The notes under the pieces are model-generated. The model saw nothing but the letters and a program-made list of their open reading frames with translations. It was not told the origin of the DNA and did no database searches. Shown piece by piece: positions 22,820 through 33,901 of a stretch of 64,000 nt of DNA. Position 1 is the stretch's first letter. Each line of letters starts with the position of its first letter. Source of the stretch: Paenibacillus sp. CAA11 (GTDB lineage Bacteria; Bacillota; Bacilli; Paenibacillales; Paenibacillaceae); assembly GCF_003060825.1 (NCBI RefSeq), contig NZ_CP028922.1, forward strand, positions 1,040,501 to 1,104,500, in the 5' to 3' direction. Position numbers and translations under genes: made by a program.

Positions 22820-25000
22820 ATGAAATCATTGTCGGTATTTCTGAAAGACATCGGCGCTTCTCTGAAGAAGCCGAAGGTATTTATTCCGATTCTTGTTGTT
22901 CTGTTCATCCCTGTGCTGTATAGCGGGATGTTTCTAACGGCCTTCTGGGATCCTTACGGCAAGATGAATGAGCTCCCGGTGGCCGTGGTGAATCAGGACC
23001 AGGGAGCGGAATTTGAAAGCAAATCCCTCCATGTGGGCGATGATCTGGTCACAGAATTGAAGAAAAGTGATGACTTTGACTGGACGTTCGTAACCCGCCA
23101 AGAGGCGGAACAAGGGATGAAGGATAATAAATATTACATGACGATTGTGATCCCTGAAGATTTCTCCAGCAAAGCGACAACGCTGATGGACGACCAGCCG
23201 GAGCCGGCACGACTTATCTTCGAGCCGAATGAAGGCTATAACTTCCTCGCGGCTCAAATCGGCGGTACTGCAATCAAGCAGATTAAAACCGAGGTGTCCG
23301 CCAAAGTCACTGAGGCGTATACCGAGACGCTGTTTGGACAGGTGGAGAAAATCTCCAGTGGCCTTGGCGAAGCGGGCAGTGGTGCAGGTGACTTGAACGA
23401 TGGAGCCTCGAAGCTGGACGCTGGCGTAGCCAAGATGAAGGAGAATTTAGCCAAGCTGACCAAAGGTACAGGCAAGCTTGCGAGCGGGCTTGCACCGTTA
23501 GAGCAAGGTACAGGAACTTTGAATGCAGGCGTTCAGCAGTTCCATCAAGGTGCGACGAAATTGTCCTCTGGTCTTGATCAATTATCCGTGATAGGCAAGA
23601 AGCTCAAGACAGGCGCTTTAGCAGTAGAGCAGGGCGGCGTAAAGCTTGGAGTGGGTCTGAACTCTTCCCTGCAAGGCACCAAGAAGCTGCAAGCCGGCAT
23701 CCAGGCCTCCGAACAGGGGAGTGCAAAGCTAACAGCAGGTTTGGAGCAGACTTATGCAGGCAGCAGTAAAGTGACTGAAGGAGCCAAAGGCGTAGCCCAA
23801 GGGTTAGAACAGCTGGTGAAGGCAAGCCCTGAGCTGGCCCAAAGCCCTGCGGTTCAGAAGCTCCTCGCAGCAAGCCAGGCTGTAGCCGAGGGCAGTGAGC
23901 AGGTTACGAAGAGCCAGCAGCAGCTGATCCAAGGCAGCAAGCAGCTGCAGGGTGTTCAAGGGCAGCTGCTGTCCGGCAGCAAACAGGTGGTAGCTGGCAA
24001 TCAGCAGCTTGTGCAAGGCGTAGATCAGATGCAGACCGGACATAAGCAGCTCAGCCAAGGGCTGCAGCAATTTACAGCTAAGCTGGATGAGGCGGCTGCC
24101 GGTGGCAAAAAGCTGGCAGTGGGAAGCCAAGCCTTGGCCAGCGGTACAGAGCGCCTGCAGGGCGGATTGAACCAGTTTTCCGGCGGGGTTAAGACCCTGG
24201 ACAGCAACGTAGGACGGCTTGGCCAAGGTGCGGGCCAGTTGCAGAATGGCATGAATAAGATCGCAGCGGGCACAGGTGAACTGGCAACCAAGCTGAATGA
24301 AGCCGCTGAGAAGGCATCCAGTGTAAAGGCAACAGACAACCTGATCAGCATGTATGCACAGCCGATTAAGATCGAAGAGAACAAGATCAATGAGGTTCCG
24401 AACTACGGAACCGGATTCTCTCCATACTTCCTCTCCCTGGGCTTGTTCGTAGGGGCGTTGATCACTACACTGGTCATTCCGATGCGCGGCTCTGCCGTAG
24501 AGGATGCCAGCGGCTGGAACCGGTTTGTCAGCCGGACGCTCTCTTTTACGATCATGGGGCTTATTCAATCGGTCTTGGCCGTTCTTCTGGTCTTGTATGG
24601 ATTAGGTTTGGAAGTTAAGAGTGTACCTATGTTCTATCTATTCACATTCATAACAAGCTTATGCTTTATGTTCATTATTCAAGCGATCGTGACTTGGCTG
24701 GATCAGCCGGGACGCTTCGTAGCCATCCTGCTCTTGATCTTCCAGCTGACAACCAGTGCGGGCACCTTCCCGTTAGAGTTGATTCCTGGCTGGATGAAGG
24801 CATTCAATCCTTGGCTGCCAATGACATACAGTGTAACCGGATATAAAGCTGTAATCTCCAGTGGTGATTTCCATGTCGCTTGGACTCAGATTGGAGCACT
24901 GGCCATCTTCGCTGTGATCTTCCTTGCTTTGACCTGTGTATACTTCCTGAGTCATTCACGAGGAGAAAATCTTGAGCAGAATGAAGCTGTAATGGCTTAA
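22820..25000 (+). CDS. yhgE: YhgE/Pip-domain membrane protein, cassette 1
   Basis: A 726-residue membrane protein. One N-terminal helix (about 20-40) leads to a conserved extracellular domain (VAVVNQDQGA, YMTIVIPEDFSSKATT). A long low-complexity region (about 185-500) of 11-14-residue repeats of the type G-x-x-x-L-x-x-G follows, then five to six C-terminal helices of the ABC-2-like permease kind. YhgE/Pip proteins include phage receptors and export-related proteins. The repeats should form a long helical rod outside the membrane. It is paired with the TetR gene ahead and ends at a terminator. Confidence 0.9.
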   Translation: MKSLSVFLKDIGASLKKPKVFIPILVVLFIPVLYSGMFLTAFWDPYGKMNELPVAVVNQDQGAEFESKSLHVGDDLVTELKKSDDFDWTFVTRQEAEQGMKDNKYYMTIVIPEDFSSKATTLMDDQPEPARLIFEPNEGYNFLAAQIGGTAIKQIKTEVSAKVTEAYTETLFGQVEKISSGLGEAGSGAGDLNDGASKLDAGVAKMKENLAKLTKGTGKLASGLAPLEQGTGTLNAGVQQFHQGATKLSSGLDQLSVIGKKLKTGALAVEQGGVKLGVGLNSSLQGTKKLQAGIQASEQGSAKLTAGLEQTYAGSSKVTEGAKGVAQGLEQLVKASPELAQSPAVQKLLAASQAVAEGSEQVTKSQQQLIQGSKQLQGVQGQLLSGSKQVVAGNQQLVQGVDQMQTGHKQLSQGLQQFTAKLDEAAAGGKKLAVGSQALASGTERLQGGLNQFSGGVKTLDSNVGRLGQGAGQLQNGMNKIAAGTGELATKLNEAAEKASSVKATDNLISMYAQPIKIEENKINEVPNYGTGFSPYFLSLGLFVGALITTLVIPMRGSAVEDASGWNRFVSRTLSFTIMGLIQSVLAVLLVLYGLGLEVKSVPMFYLFTFITSLCFMFIIQAIVTWLDQPGRFVAILLLIFQLTTSAGTFPLELIPGWMKAFNPWLPMTYSVTGYKAVISSGDFHVAWTQIGALAIFAVIFLALTCVYFLSHSRGENLEQNEAVMA

Positions 25001-25028
25001 CGATTAGCGAATATCGGCAATCCTAAGA

Positions 25029-25067
25029 AACAAGCAGATCCTAGGTACAGGGTCTGCTTGTTTTTGT
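25029..25067 (+). terminator. Terminator behind cassette 1
   Basis: ACAAGCAGATCCT pairs with AGGGTCTGCTTGT, followed by T5. Confidence 0.88.
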
Positions 25068-25103
25068 TCTTACATTAATTTCATGAAAAAGAATGAAAAC
25101 ATC

Positions 25104-25132
25104 TTGCATTGTGATATTAATCATGATAAAGT
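25104..25132 (+). promoter_or_regulatory. Promoter of TetR/YhgE cassette 2
   Basis: TTGCAT (25104-25109), a 17-base spacer and TAAAGT (25127-25132), matching the promoter of cassette 1 in spacing and -10 box. Confidence 0.6.
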
Positions 25133-25138
25133 AACAAA

Positions 25139-25177
25139 TGACCGGATGACCATATGACCGTTTGTGGTTTTTGGTCA
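25139..25177 (+). promoter_or_regulatory. Operator candidate of cassette 2
   Basis: Three TGACC(G) direct repeats start at 25139, 25147 and 25155, exactly eight bases apart. The last pairs as an inverted repeat with GGTCA at 25173-25177. The eight-base periodicity is shared with cassette 1. Confidence 0.5.
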
Positions 25178-25225
25178 ATCCGTAAGGTTTAGCGAATTTA
25201 ATAATGAATGAAGGGAGGTTATAGA

Positions 25226-25807
25226 ATGGCAGCAGTGGATCGCCGTCAGATGGTGATGGATGCAGCAGCTAAATCATTCTCGTTGTTCGGCTACAAGGCC
25301 ACCACAATGGATCAAGTAGCCAAAATTGCTAACGTGGGAAAAGGGACCATCTACACTTTCTTTACTACAAAAGAAGAGTTGTTTGATGAGATTTTGAAAG
25401 CCGTCATTCAGGACATGAAGCGTGTTGTTGAACTGAATATTCGTGAAGATGTCTCTTTCTTCGATAATCTGTATCGCGGATTGGATGCACTGCTTGAGTT
25501 CCGAGGAGAGCACGAACTGCTGGTGAAGCTGTCTCAGGAAGTTCGCGAGTTCGGAACCCCGCAGGCTCAAGAAGCCATGCAGCGGATTGAGAATGTGGTG
25601 CTCGATTATGTGGAGAAACAGATTGTTCGGGCGGAGGAGCAAGGAGAGATTGTGGATATCGATCCGAAGATCGTATCCTTCGTGCTGCTTAAGCTGTATA
25701 TTGCTTTAAGCTTGGAATGGAATAAGCAGCATGAGGCATTAAGCAAGGAAGAGATAAAAAAGTATGTAGGCATATTTATGGCCGAAGGTCTGGCGAAAAA
25801 AAGATAA
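25226..25807 (+). CDS. TetR-family regulator, cassette 2 (YhgD-like)
   Basis: A 193-residue TetR repressor nearly identical in its DNA-binding region to the one at 22181 (AAAKSFSLFGYKATTMDQVA), diverging more in the C-terminal ligand domain. AAGGGAGG is placed for the ATG at 25226, and an ATG at 25208 is in frame but overlaps the ribosome site. It is followed 40 bases later by the second YhgE gene. The near-identical recognition helix means cross-regulation between the two cassettes is likely. Confidence 0.9.
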   Translation: MAAVDRRQMVMDAAAKSFSLFGYKATTMDQVAKIANVGKGTIYTFFTTKEELFDEILKAVIQDMKRVVELNIREDVSFFDNLYRGLDALLEFRGEHELLVKLSQEVREFGTPQAQEAMQRIENVVLDYVEKQIVRAEEQGEIVDIDPKIVSFVLLKLYIALSLEWNKQHEALSKEEIKKYVGIFMAEGLAKKR

Positions 25808-25847
25808 GCCATGAGACCTTATTGATTGGGTAAAGGAGAGAACAATA

Positions 25848-28031
25848 ATGAAATCATTGTCCGTGTTTTTTAAGGACGTGAGATCCGGGTCGAAGAAACC
25901 GCTGACCGTGATCTCTGTGATTGCCGTCATTTTTATTCCGATTCTGTACAGCGGCATGCTGATTTCAGCGTTCTGGGATCCATACGGCCATCTGGACGAG
26001 CTTCCGGTTGCTGTAGTTAATACAGACAAGGGAGCGGTGTATGAGGGGAAAGAGCTTCATGTGGGAAGTGACCTCGTGAGCGAATTGAAGAAGAATACGG
26101 ACTTTAAGTGGAAATTCGTGACCGAGGAAGAGGCCAACAAAGGGATTCAGAACAACAGCTATTACATGAAGATTACGATTCCTGAAGATTTCTCTAGCAA
26201 AGCTACGACGCTGATGGATGATCATCCGCAGCCGGCAGAACTTGTATATGAACCTAACGGGGATTACAACTTTATTGCAGGACAGATTGGAAACAGTGCG
26301 ATCAAAGATATCAAGGCTAAAGTAAATGCAAAAGTGATTGAATCTTATACAAACAGCTTGTTTGATTCTGTCACTGATATTTCCAGTGGCTTGGCCGAAG
26401 CAGGCAGCGGAGCTACCGACCTGAAGGAAGGTGCGGGCAAGCTCGCAGATGGAACAGCGAAGCTGAAGGCCAACCTGAATAAGCTGGTAACGGGCACAAC
26501 GGACCTTGCAAACGGCATTAGTCCACTGAAGAGCGGGGTTACCAAGCTTGATAGAGGCGCCTCTGATCTTAGCAAGGGAGCGTCTGATCTCTCTAGTGGG
26601 CTGGATCAGTTAAATGCTGCTCACAAGAAGCTGGAGAGCGGAACTTCTCAGGCGGTTGCCGGTGTAGACAAGCTGAGCGGCGGACTGGTGTCCGCTCAGG
26701 ATGCGAACAAGCAGCTGAACCAAGGTATTCATTCTTCATCTGATGGAGCCGTGAAGCTGCAGCAGGGTCTGAAGACTTCTGCCGACAGTGCAGCGAAGAT
26801 TGCCGACGGGGCGAAGGGCGTGGCTCAAGGTCTGGAGCAGCTGACCAAGGCGAATCCGGAGCTTGCTAAGGACCCTTCGATTCAGAAGCTTCTGGCTGCA
26901 AGCCAAAGCGTTGCTCAGGGTACACAGCAGTTGGAGCAGGGGCAGCAGCAGCTTCTGTCCGGTAGTGAACAGCTCGTACAGGGCAACCAGAAGCTGGCAG
27001 CAGGCAGTGATCAAGTTGTTGCCGGAGGCGAGCGGTTGGTTAGCGGAGCTAAAGAACTGCAGGCAGCGGGTCCTCAGCTTACTGCAGGCATGAAGCAGTT
27101 TGGCCAGAAGTTGTCTGAGGCGGCAAGCGGTAGCCATAAGTTAGCTAGCGGCGCAAGCCAATTGACAGCCGGAACCCACACGCTCAGTCAAGGAGTGACG
27201 AAGCTGACCAGTGGAGTGGACGCAATTACGAGCGGTTCGCGCCAGCTGGATGAAGGGGCAGGTACCCTGAACAACGGCATGAGCGATCTTGTGAGTGGTA
27301 CAGGCAAGCTGGCCGACAAGCTGACCGAAGCCGCGGACAAGACTTCCGAGGTCAAGGGTACGGATGAACGGGTATCGATGTATGCCGATCCTGTACAATT
27401 ATCCGAGGATACCAGCCGTAAGATCAGCGGTTATGGAACAGGGATTGCGCCATACTTCCTGTCTCTGGGGTTATTCGTCGGCGCGCTGATCTCCACGATT
27501 ATTCTGCCTATGCGCGGAACATCGGTAGAAGGCGCTACGGGCTGGCAGCGTTTCGTCAGCCGCACGTTGACCTTTGGATTGATGAGTTTGTTCCAGTCCT
27601 TAATGGCGTCGGTAATTACACTAGGAATGATTGGTCTCAAGGTTCAAAGTGTGCCTAAATTTTATTTATTCACCTTTATTACGAGTCTCACATTCATGCT
27701 GATTGTTCAGGCAATTGTGACATGGCTGGATCAGCCAGGGCGCTTTATTGCGATCCTGCTCTTGATCTTCCAACTGACAAGCAGTGCGGGAACGTTCCCG
27801 CTGGAACTTCTTCCAAGCTGGATGCAGCCGATCAATCCATGGCTTCCGATGACGCATTCGGTGGAGGGCTTCAAGGCAGTGATCGCCAGCGGCGACTTCA
27901 GCTTGATGTGGTCTCAAATTGAGTTGCTTCTCGTGTATGCCGTAATTTTTGTAGTAATTACACTGCTTTATTTCTTGATCCGTACGCCAAAAAACTCGGC
28001 CGCCCAGCCGGAGGAATTGGTTCACGCATAA
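25848..28031 (+). CDS. yhgE: YhgE/Pip-domain membrane protein, cassette 2
   Basis: A 727-residue paralogue of the protein at 22820, with the same plan: an N-terminal helix, a domain with VAVVNTDKGA and ITIPEDFSSKATT, a long repeat rod rich in G-x-x-x-L-x-x-G units, and C-terminal membrane helices (IAPYFLSLGLFVGALISTI onward). The ends are strongly conserved between the two copies while the rod has drifted, as expected where only its length and surface matter. A terminator at 28050 closes the unit. Confidence 0.9.
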   Translation: MKSLSVFFKDVRSGSKKPLTVISVIAVIFIPILYSGMLISAFWDPYGHLDELPVAVVNTDKGAVYEGKELHVGSDLVSELKKNTDFKWKFVTEEEANKGIQNNSYYMKITIPEDFSSKATTLMDDHPQPAELVYEPNGDYNFIAGQIGNSAIKDIKAKVNAKVIESYTNSLFDSVTDISSGLAEAGSGATDLKEGAGKLADGTAKLKANLNKLVTGTTDLANGISPLKSGVTKLDRGASDLSKGASDLSSGLDQLNAAHKKLESGTSQAVAGVDKLSGGLVSAQDANKQLNQGIHSSSDGAVKLQQGLKTSADSAAKIADGAKGVAQGLEQLTKANPELAKDPSIQKLLAASQSVAQGTQQLEQGQQQLLSGSEQLVQGNQKLAAGSDQVVAGGERLVSGAKELQAAGPQLTAGMKQFGQKLSEAASGSHKLASGASQLTAGTHTLSQGVTKLTSGVDAITSGSRQLDEGAGTLNNGMSDLVSGTGKLADKLTEAADKTSEVKGTDERVSMYADPVQLSEDTSRKISGYGTGIAPYFLSLGLFVGALISTIILPMRGTSVEGATGWQRFVSRTLTFGLMSLFQSLMASVITLGMIGLKVQSVPKFYLFTFITSLTFMLIVQAIVTWLDQPGRFIAILLLIFQLTSSAGTFPLELLPSWMQPINPWLPMTHSVEGFKAVIASGDFSLMWSQIELLLVYAVIFVVITLLYFLIRTPKNSAAQPEELVHA

Positions 28032-28049
28032 TAAATAGAGCATGGAAGG

Positions 28050-28084
28050 AATACCCTGGCTGAATATAGCCAGGGTATTTTTTT
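28050..28084 (+). terminator. Terminator behind cassette 2
   Basis: AATACCCTGGCT pairs with AGCCAGGGTATT, followed by T7. Confidence 0.9.
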
Positions 28085-28575
28085 AGAGCGAGAAAGTAAT
28101 AGCAGATTTAGATTAGTTAAAGAATGTAAATTAATTTGCCTAATTAACTAACATATATATAACGTTATAGGTAATATATCACCCTGATCTACAGAAAAAT
28201 CATGAAAATAGGACAGAACATTGTGTCAGGTTTACGTAAGTTTATTGGATGTGAAGTAACTTTTTTCAAAAATATACTCTTTATACATCTGAATTGAATA
28301 TTTATTCCTTAAAAATGCATAACTTAATGTCATTAAATATTACATGTTGGTTGGTGATAAGCAATAGCTTCCATATCAGGTTATAAAAAAACTTATTAGT
28401 ATCATAAAAAGTTTGAATTTCCCTCTTTGACTTTGCAGTGCTAAAATATGAAAACCAAATCCTATCGTGTTGTTGAATAATTATGCATATTATATGCTGC
28501 TTCATTTATTTAAATCAGCCGGACGCGGTATAGATGGATTGCGGCATAATTTTACGTACAGAAAGGTTGCTAAAT
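28085..28575 (+). other. 491-base AT-rich leader region of gltA
   Basis: No gene is evident. The stretch is markedly AT-rich compared with its surroundings. It contains a perfect 13-base palindrome GCATATTATATGC at 28485-28497 and a possible promoter TTGTTG-N17-TATGCT overlapping it. The GltC box known from Bacillus subtilis is not recognisable. It probably holds regulatory DNA for glutamate synthase. Confidence 0.4.
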
Positions 28576-31500
28576 ATGAAACATACTGACATTCCCGCCA
28601 AACAGGGCCTGTACGATCCAATGTTCGAAAAAGATGCCTGCGGCATGGGCTTTGTAGCTCATATTAAAGGCAAGCCTTCTCATTCTATTGTCAGCCAGGC
28701 GCTGACCATGCTCAGCAATATGGAGCACCGTGGAGGACAGGGCAGTGAGCCCAATTCCGGCGACGGTGCCGGTATTCTGCTGCAGATCCCGCATCAATTC
28801 TTTGCCGCAGAAAGCGAGAAGCTCGGCTTCACTCTTCCTGAGCCCGGTAAGTACGGGTTAGGCATGCTGTTTCTGCCCCATGATGAAGCTGTAAGAAGCG
28901 CACAGGAGGCTCGCCTTGCCGAAATTATCGAAGAAGAGGGACAGAAGCTGCTGGGTTTCCGCACCGTTCCAACACAGGATGATATGCTCGGCAAATCGGC
29001 CAAAGCGGCTAAGCCCTATGTGCGGCAAGTGTTTGTAGCTGCCAGTGAAGATATTCAGGATGAGCTTGCCTTTGAGCGCAAGCTGTATGTCATTCGCCGC
29101 CGCGCTGAGCTGGCGATCCGCTATGGAGGAGCAGAACAGGGAGATGCCTTCTACATGTCCAGCTTTTCCTGCCGCAAAGTAGTCTATAAAGGGATGCTCA
29201 CTACGGAACAGGTGGGTCAGTTCTATGTTGACCTGCAGGATGAGCGGCTTGAATCCGCGATTGCCCTGGTGCACTCTCGCTTCAGTACCAATACGTTCCC
29301 TAGCTGGGAACGGGCGCATCCATACAGATTTATGATCCACAATGGCGAGATCAATACGCTCCGGGGGAATGTCAATTGGATGCGTGCTCGTCAGTCACTG
29401 TTCCAGAGTGAAGTGTTCGGCAGTGATCTCGAGAAGATAAAGCCCGTTATCAATCCGGACGGTTCCGATACGGGCATGTTCGATAATACGTTTGAATTCC
29501 TGTACCTTAGCGGCCGTTCCCTGCCTCATGTTGCCATGATGATGGTACCTGAGCCGTGGAATAACCACGAGAGTATGGATGACGACAAGAAGGCCTTTTA
29601 CGAATACCACAGCACGCTTATGGAGCCTTGGGATGGCCCGGCGGCTATGGGCTTCACGGATGGGGTGCAAATCGGGGCGATCCTAGACCGTAACGGTCTG
29701 CGCCCATCCCGGTATTATGTCACCAAAGACGATCTGATTGTCCTCTCTTCAGAGGCCGGGGTACTGGATATTGCACCGGAGAATGTACTGTACAAGGACC
29801 GTCTGCGTCCTGGTCGTATGCTGTTAGTGGATACGAAGGAAGGGCGGATTATTTCGGACGAGGAAGTTAAGGCGGCTATCGCGGCAGAGAAGCCTTACCG
29901 CGATTGGCTGGATGAGCATATGATCAAGCTGGAGGAGCTGCCGGATGCACCGGAGCTGCCGGAGCCGAAGCATGATAATGTAACGCAGCAGCAGCTGGCG
30001 TTCGGCTACACCTATGAGGAGCTGCGCAAGGTGATTGAGCCTATGGCTTCTACGGGTGCAGAAGCTTTGGCTTCCATGGGCTATGATGCGCCAATAGCGG
30101 TGCTGTCAGAACGTCCTCAGCGTCTGTACAGCTACTTTAAGCAGATGTTCGCCCAGGTAACCAACCCGCCGATCGATGCTATTCGTGAGGAGCTGGTAAC
30201 CTCGACGGCTACGACGATCGGACCGGAGCGAGATCTGCTCAATCCGGAGCCGGAGAGCTGCCGGCAAATTCGTCTGGAGTCGCCGATTCTCTCCAACGAG
30301 GACTTTGCCAAGCTGCGCCATGTTCATCGTCCAGGGTTCCGCTCGATGACTATCCCGATTCTATTCCCGGCAGGAGAGGGTGCAGAAGGGATGCGCAAGG
30401 CCATTGATGTCCTCTGCGAGGCGGCGGATCGGGTCATTGAGAAGGGACACAACATTCTGATTCTGTCCGACCGTGGGGTCGATGCGGAGAATGCAGCGAT
30501 TCCAGCCCTGCTGGCGGTGTCCAGCCTGCATCACCACTTGATCCGTAAGGAGACACGGACAAAGGTCAGCATTCTGTTGGAATCCGGCGAACCGCGTGAA
30601 GTTCATCACTATGCACTGCTGCTCGGTTATGGTGTGAGTGCGGTCAATCCTTACCTGGCATTCGAGACACTGAGCGACATGATGGCTCAGGGAATGCTTC
30701 GTGGTCTGACGCTGGAGAAGGCGATCAAGAATTACATCAAGGCGGCTACCAAAGGAGTAATTAAGGTCTTGTCCAAGATGGGCATCTCCACGATTCAGTC
30801 CTACCGTGGTGCGCAAATTTTTGAAGCGGTTGGTCTGAAATCTTCCTTCGTGGACCGGTATTTCACCTGGACCCCTTCCCGTATCGGGGGAATCGGTCTG
30901 GAAGAGGTGGCCATGGAGACGCTGGCCCAGCATTATCGTGCCTTTACGGATAGAGAAGGCAAAGATGAGGTGCTGGATTCGGGTGGAGATTATCAATGGA
31001 GAAGCGGCGGCGAGGAGCATCTGTTCAACCCGCAGACGATTCACTTGCTGCAGCAAGCCGTTCGGACGGGGGATTATGCCACCTATAAGAAATATGCTGC
31101 CCTGGTTCAAGGAGAGCACGAGCGCCATTTGACACTGCGTTCCCTGCTGAAGTTGAAGGCTGTAGGTCCGAAGATTCCGCTGGAAGAGGTGGAATCAGCG
31201 GCATCTATTATGACCCGCTTCAAGACGGGTGCCATGTCCTTCGGCTCCATCAGTAAAGAAGCGCATGAGACGATCGCTATTGCGATGAACCGGATTGGCG
31301 GCAAGAGCAATTCTGGTGAAGGCGGTGAAGACCCGGCTCGCTTCATTCCTGAGGCTAACGGCGATTCCCGCCGCAGTGCGATCAAGCAGGTGGCATCAGG
31401 ACGCTTCGGGGTTACATCGCATTATCTGGTGAATGCGGATGAGATTCAGATCAAGATGGCGCAAGGGGCGAAGCCGGGTGAAGGCGGTCAGCTGCCAGGA

Positions 31501-33171
31501 CGCAAGGTCTATCCATGGGTAGCTGAAGTTCGCGGCTCTACGCCAGGCGTAGGCTTGATCTCTCCGCCGCCGCATCACGATATCTATTCCATCGAGGACC
31601 TGGCGGAGCTGATCTATGATCTGAAGAATGCCAATCCGCGTGCCCGTATCAATGTGAAGCTGGTATCGGAAGCTGGCGTGGGCACCATCGCTGCCGGTGT
31701 GGCCAAGGGCCGCGCGGATGTCATCCTGGTCAGCGGCTATGATGGCGGTACAGGCGCTTCCCCGCAAGGCTCGATCCGCCACGCGGGTCTGCCTTGGGAG
31801 CTGGGCGTGGCTGAAACGCATCAGACTCTGATGCTGAACAATCTGCGCGACCGCGTGGTGCTTGAGACAGACGGGAAGATGCTGAGCGGCCGCGATCTGG
31901 CTGTGGCTGCCCTGCTCGGAGCGGAAGAATACGGCTTCTCCACAGCACCGCTCGTAGCTGTAGGCTGCATAATGATGCGGGTGTGTCAGATGGATACCTG
32001 CCCGGTTGGTGTAGCTACCCAGAATCCGGAGCTGCGTAAGAACTTTATGGGCGATCCACAGCATGTGGTGAACTTCATGAAGTTTGTAGCTGAGGACCTG
32101 CGGGAATGGATGGCGGAGCTTGGGTTCCGCAATCTGAATGACATGATCGGCCGTCTGGACTGCATCGAGCCGGATCAGGCGATCACGCACTGGAAGAAGA
32201 AAGGCGTAGATCTCAGCGGACTGCTGCATATGCCTGAGCTGCCAGAAGGTGCGAGCCGCTACTGCACCCGCCAGCAGAATCACGGTATCGAAGAGACGCT
32301 GGATTACAAGAAGCTGCTGAGCATCGCCTCTCCTGCTTTGGAGCGCGGCGAGGCGGTCAGTGCGCATCTGCCGATCACCAACGTGGACCGGGCGACAGGT
32401 ACGCTGCTGGGCAGTGAAGTTACTCGCCTATACGGAGCAGCCGGCTTGCCGGAGGACACTATCAGCCTTCATTTTGAAGGCTCGGCAGGCCAGAGCTTCG
32501 GAGCGTTTGTGCCGAAGGGCATGACGATGACGGTCGAAGGCGATGCGAACGACTATACCGGCAAGGGCTTGTCCGGCGGGAAGCTGATCGTTAAGCCATC
32601 CCCGAAGGCCACCTTTGCGGCCGAAGAGAACATCATTGCGGGCAATACCTCTTTCTATGGCGCGACAAGCGGAGAGGCTTATGTCAGCGGTATTGCAGGC
32701 GAGCGGTTTGCGGTGCGTAATTCGGGCGCGAACATTGTGGTCGAAGGCGTGGGAGACCATGGCTGTGAGTACATGACCGGCGGGCGAGTAGTTGTTCTCG
32801 GCGAGACGGGCCGGAATTTTGCGGCAGGGATGTCCGGCGGCATAGCTTATGTGCTCGACCCCGACAATACCTTCCTCAGCCGCTGCAACCTGGAAATGGT
32901 GCTGCTGGAACGGGTGGAGGATCCGGCTGAGCAGGAACAGCTTCGCACCTTGATCAGCCGTCACGTGCTGTACACGGACAGTGCAATCGGGCGGCGGGTT
33001 CTTGATCAGTGGTCCGAGGTGCTGCCTTCCTTTGTACGGGTGATTCCTAAGGATTACAAGCGGATGCTGGAACAGATCCGCAAGGTGCACGATGAAGGCC
33101 TTCAGGGTGAAGAAGCACTGCTTGCAGCTTTCGAAGCCAACATGCGTGAATTGGCGAGAGCAGGGAATTAA
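28576..33171 (+). CDS. gltA: Glutamate synthase, large subunit
   Basis: A 1531-residue glutamate synthase large subunit, which transfers the glutamine amide to 2-oxoglutarate. Cys22 (KDACGMGF) would become the N-terminal nucleophile of the glutaminase domain after propeptide removal. The central and FMN-binding synthase domains follow, with [21 protein letters not shown] and [11 protein letters not shown]. The 3Fe-4S cysteines are in [15 protein letters not shown], and a C-terminal GXGXG beta-helix closes the protein. GAAAGG is placed for the ATG at 28576, with the frame open to 28534. The small subunit (gltB in Bacillus) is not adjacent, so it must be elsewhere if the NADPH form operates. 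Confidence 0.96.
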   Translation: MKHTDIPAKQGLYDPMFEKDACGMGFVAHIKGKPSHSIVSQALTMLSNMEHRGGQGSEPNSGDGAGILLQIPHQFFAAESEKLGFTLPEPGKYGLGMLFLPHDEAVRSAQEARLAEIIEEEGQKLLGFRTVPTQDDMLGKSAKAAKPYVRQVFVAASEDIQDELAFERKLYVIRRRAELAIRYGGAEQGDAFYMSSFSCRKVVYKGMLTTEQVGQFYVDLQDERLESAIALVHSRFSTNTFPSWERAHPYRFMIHNGEINTLRGNVNWMRARQSLFQSEVFGSDLEKIKPVINPDGSDTGMFDNTFEFLYLSGRSLPHVAMMMVPEPWNNHESMDDDKKAFYEYHSTLMEPWDGPAAMGFTDGVQIGAILDRNGLRPSRYYVTKDDLIVLSSEAGVLDIAPENVLYKDRLRPGRMLLVDTKEGRIISDEEVKAAIAAEKPYRDWLDEHMIKLEELPDAPELPEPKHDNVTQQQLAFGYTYEELRKVIEPMASTGAEALASMGYDAPIAVLSERPQRLYSYFKQMFAQVTNPPIDAIREELVTSTATTIGPERDLLNPEPESCRQIRLESPILSNEDFAKLRHVHRPGFRSMTIPILFPAGEGAEGMRKAIDVLCEAADRVIEKGHNILILSDRGVDAENAAIPALLAVSSLHHHLIRKETRTKVSILLESGEPREVHHYALLLGYGVSAVNPYLAFETLSDMMAQGMLRGLTLEKAIKNYIKAATKGVIKVLSKMGISTIQSYRGAQIFEAVGLKSSFVDRYFTWTPSRIGGIGLEEVAMETLAQHYRAFTDREGKDEVLDSGGDYQWRSGGEEHLFNPQTIHLLQQAVRTGDYATYKKYAALVQGEHERHLTLRSLLKLKAVGPKIPLEEVESAASIMTRFKTGAMSFGSISKEAHETIAIAMNRIGGKSNSGEGGEDPARFIPEANGDSRRSAIKQVASGRFGVTSHYLVNADEIQIKMAQGAKPGEGGQLPGRKVYPWVAEVRGSTPGVGLISPPPHHDIYSIEDLAELIYDLKNANPRARINVKLVSEAGVGTIAAGVAKGRADVILVSGYDGGTGASPQGSIRHAGLPWELGVAETHQTLMLNNLRDRVVLETDGKMLSGRDLAVAALLGAEEYGFSTAPLVAVGCIMMRVCQMDTCPVGVATQNPELRKNFMGDPQHVVNFMKFVAEDLREWMAELGFRNLNDMIGRLDCIEPDQAITHWKKKGVDLSGLLHMPELPEGASRYCTRQQNHGIEETLDYKKLLSIASPALERGEAVSAHLPITNVDRATGTLLGSEVTRLYGAAGLPEDTISLHFEGSAGQSFGAFVPKGMTMTVEGDANDYTGKGLSGGKLIVKPSPKATFAAEENIIAGNTSFYGATSGEAYVSGIAGERFAVRNSGANIVVEGVGDHGCEYMTGGRVVVLGETGRNFAAGMSGGIAYVLDPDNTFLSRCNLEMVLLERVEDPAEQEQLRTLISRHVLYTDSAIGRRVLDQWSEVLPSFVRVIPKDYKRMLEQIRKVHDEGLQGEEALLAAFEANMRELARAGN

Positions 33172-33472
33172 GCAGCACTGAGTTTCGGTGATCAATAAAC
33201 GTCATCTTCTATATTTTAAATCAAAGGCGTCCTCAGGCTAGTTAAGCGGCCGGGGGCGTCTTTTTTGCGCTTGCCGTCCAATGCATAGGGATCGCTATTT
33301 ACATGGAATTAATATTGCGAAAGCACTCTCAGCTTTTCTTGAGATATCGCATCTGCCTGCTAGTCCCTTTTCCTTTCCTTTAGGGGAATCAGCCCGGTCC
33401 GCATGTCCGGCGGATGAATAAACTAACAACCAAGGATCTATGGGGTTGGAGAAAGAGAAGGAGGGTCGGTTG
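33172..33472 (+). other. 301-base gap, no clear gene
   Basis: It holds the likely end of the gltA transcript: T6 preceded by GC-rich DNA with only an imperfect stem (CCTC-GGC/GCC-GGGG). There is a GGCGTC direct repeat rather than a proper inverted repeat. Nothing else is recognised. Confidence 0.3.
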
Positions 33473-33893
33473 ATGCGTATTACGCCGCTGAAGCTTGAAG
33501 GGGCACTGCTGCTGGAGACGAAGCTGTTCCGGGATGAAAGGGGATTTTTCACAGAGAGCTATAATAGAGACGGTTGGGCAGAGCATGGCATAACCCTGAA
33601 TTTTATTCAGGATAATCATTCTTATTCTAAGGAAGCTGGAACACTCCGGGGACTCCATTATCAGTTGGCACCCGCCGCGATAGACGAAGCTTGTGAGGGT
33701 AGTATCGGGGGCCACGCTTGTTCCGGATACGGAAGTCCTGTACAAGGTGGATGAGCCTTATTCCAAAGAACATAACCGCGGGATTCTCTGGTATGATCCT
33801 GGCTTAAGCATCCCTTGGCCAGGCAGCCGGGTAATTCTGTCCCAGAAGGATCAGGTTCATCCTTTGCTAAGTGAGGCCGAGCATAACTTTTAA
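33473..33893 (+). pseudogene. rfbC: dTDP-4-dehydrorhamnose 3,5-epimerase, broken
   Basis: AAGGAGGG and an ATG at 33473 start a good epimerase N terminus (RGFFTESYNRDGWAEHGI, LRGLHYQLAP). Near 33680 the frame shifts by one base, after which KLVRVVSGA continues in the next frame. About 45 residues of the usual middle (the jelly-roll part with the FAHGF-type motif) are missing between VVSGA and TLVPDTEVLYKVDEPYSKE. The C terminus (GILWYDPGLSIPWP ... LSQKDQVHPLL) is present. A frameshift plus an internal deletion make an active enzyme very unlikely. A sequencing error could explain the shift but not the deletion. Confidence 0.88.
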
Positions 33894-33901
33894 ATTTAGA
33901 T

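Noticed and set aside
33220-33270. GGCGTC...GGCGTC followed by T6 after gltA looked like a terminator.
   Set aside because: The two GGCGTC copies are a direct, not an inverted, repeat, and only a weak alternative stem exists, so no terminator is called.
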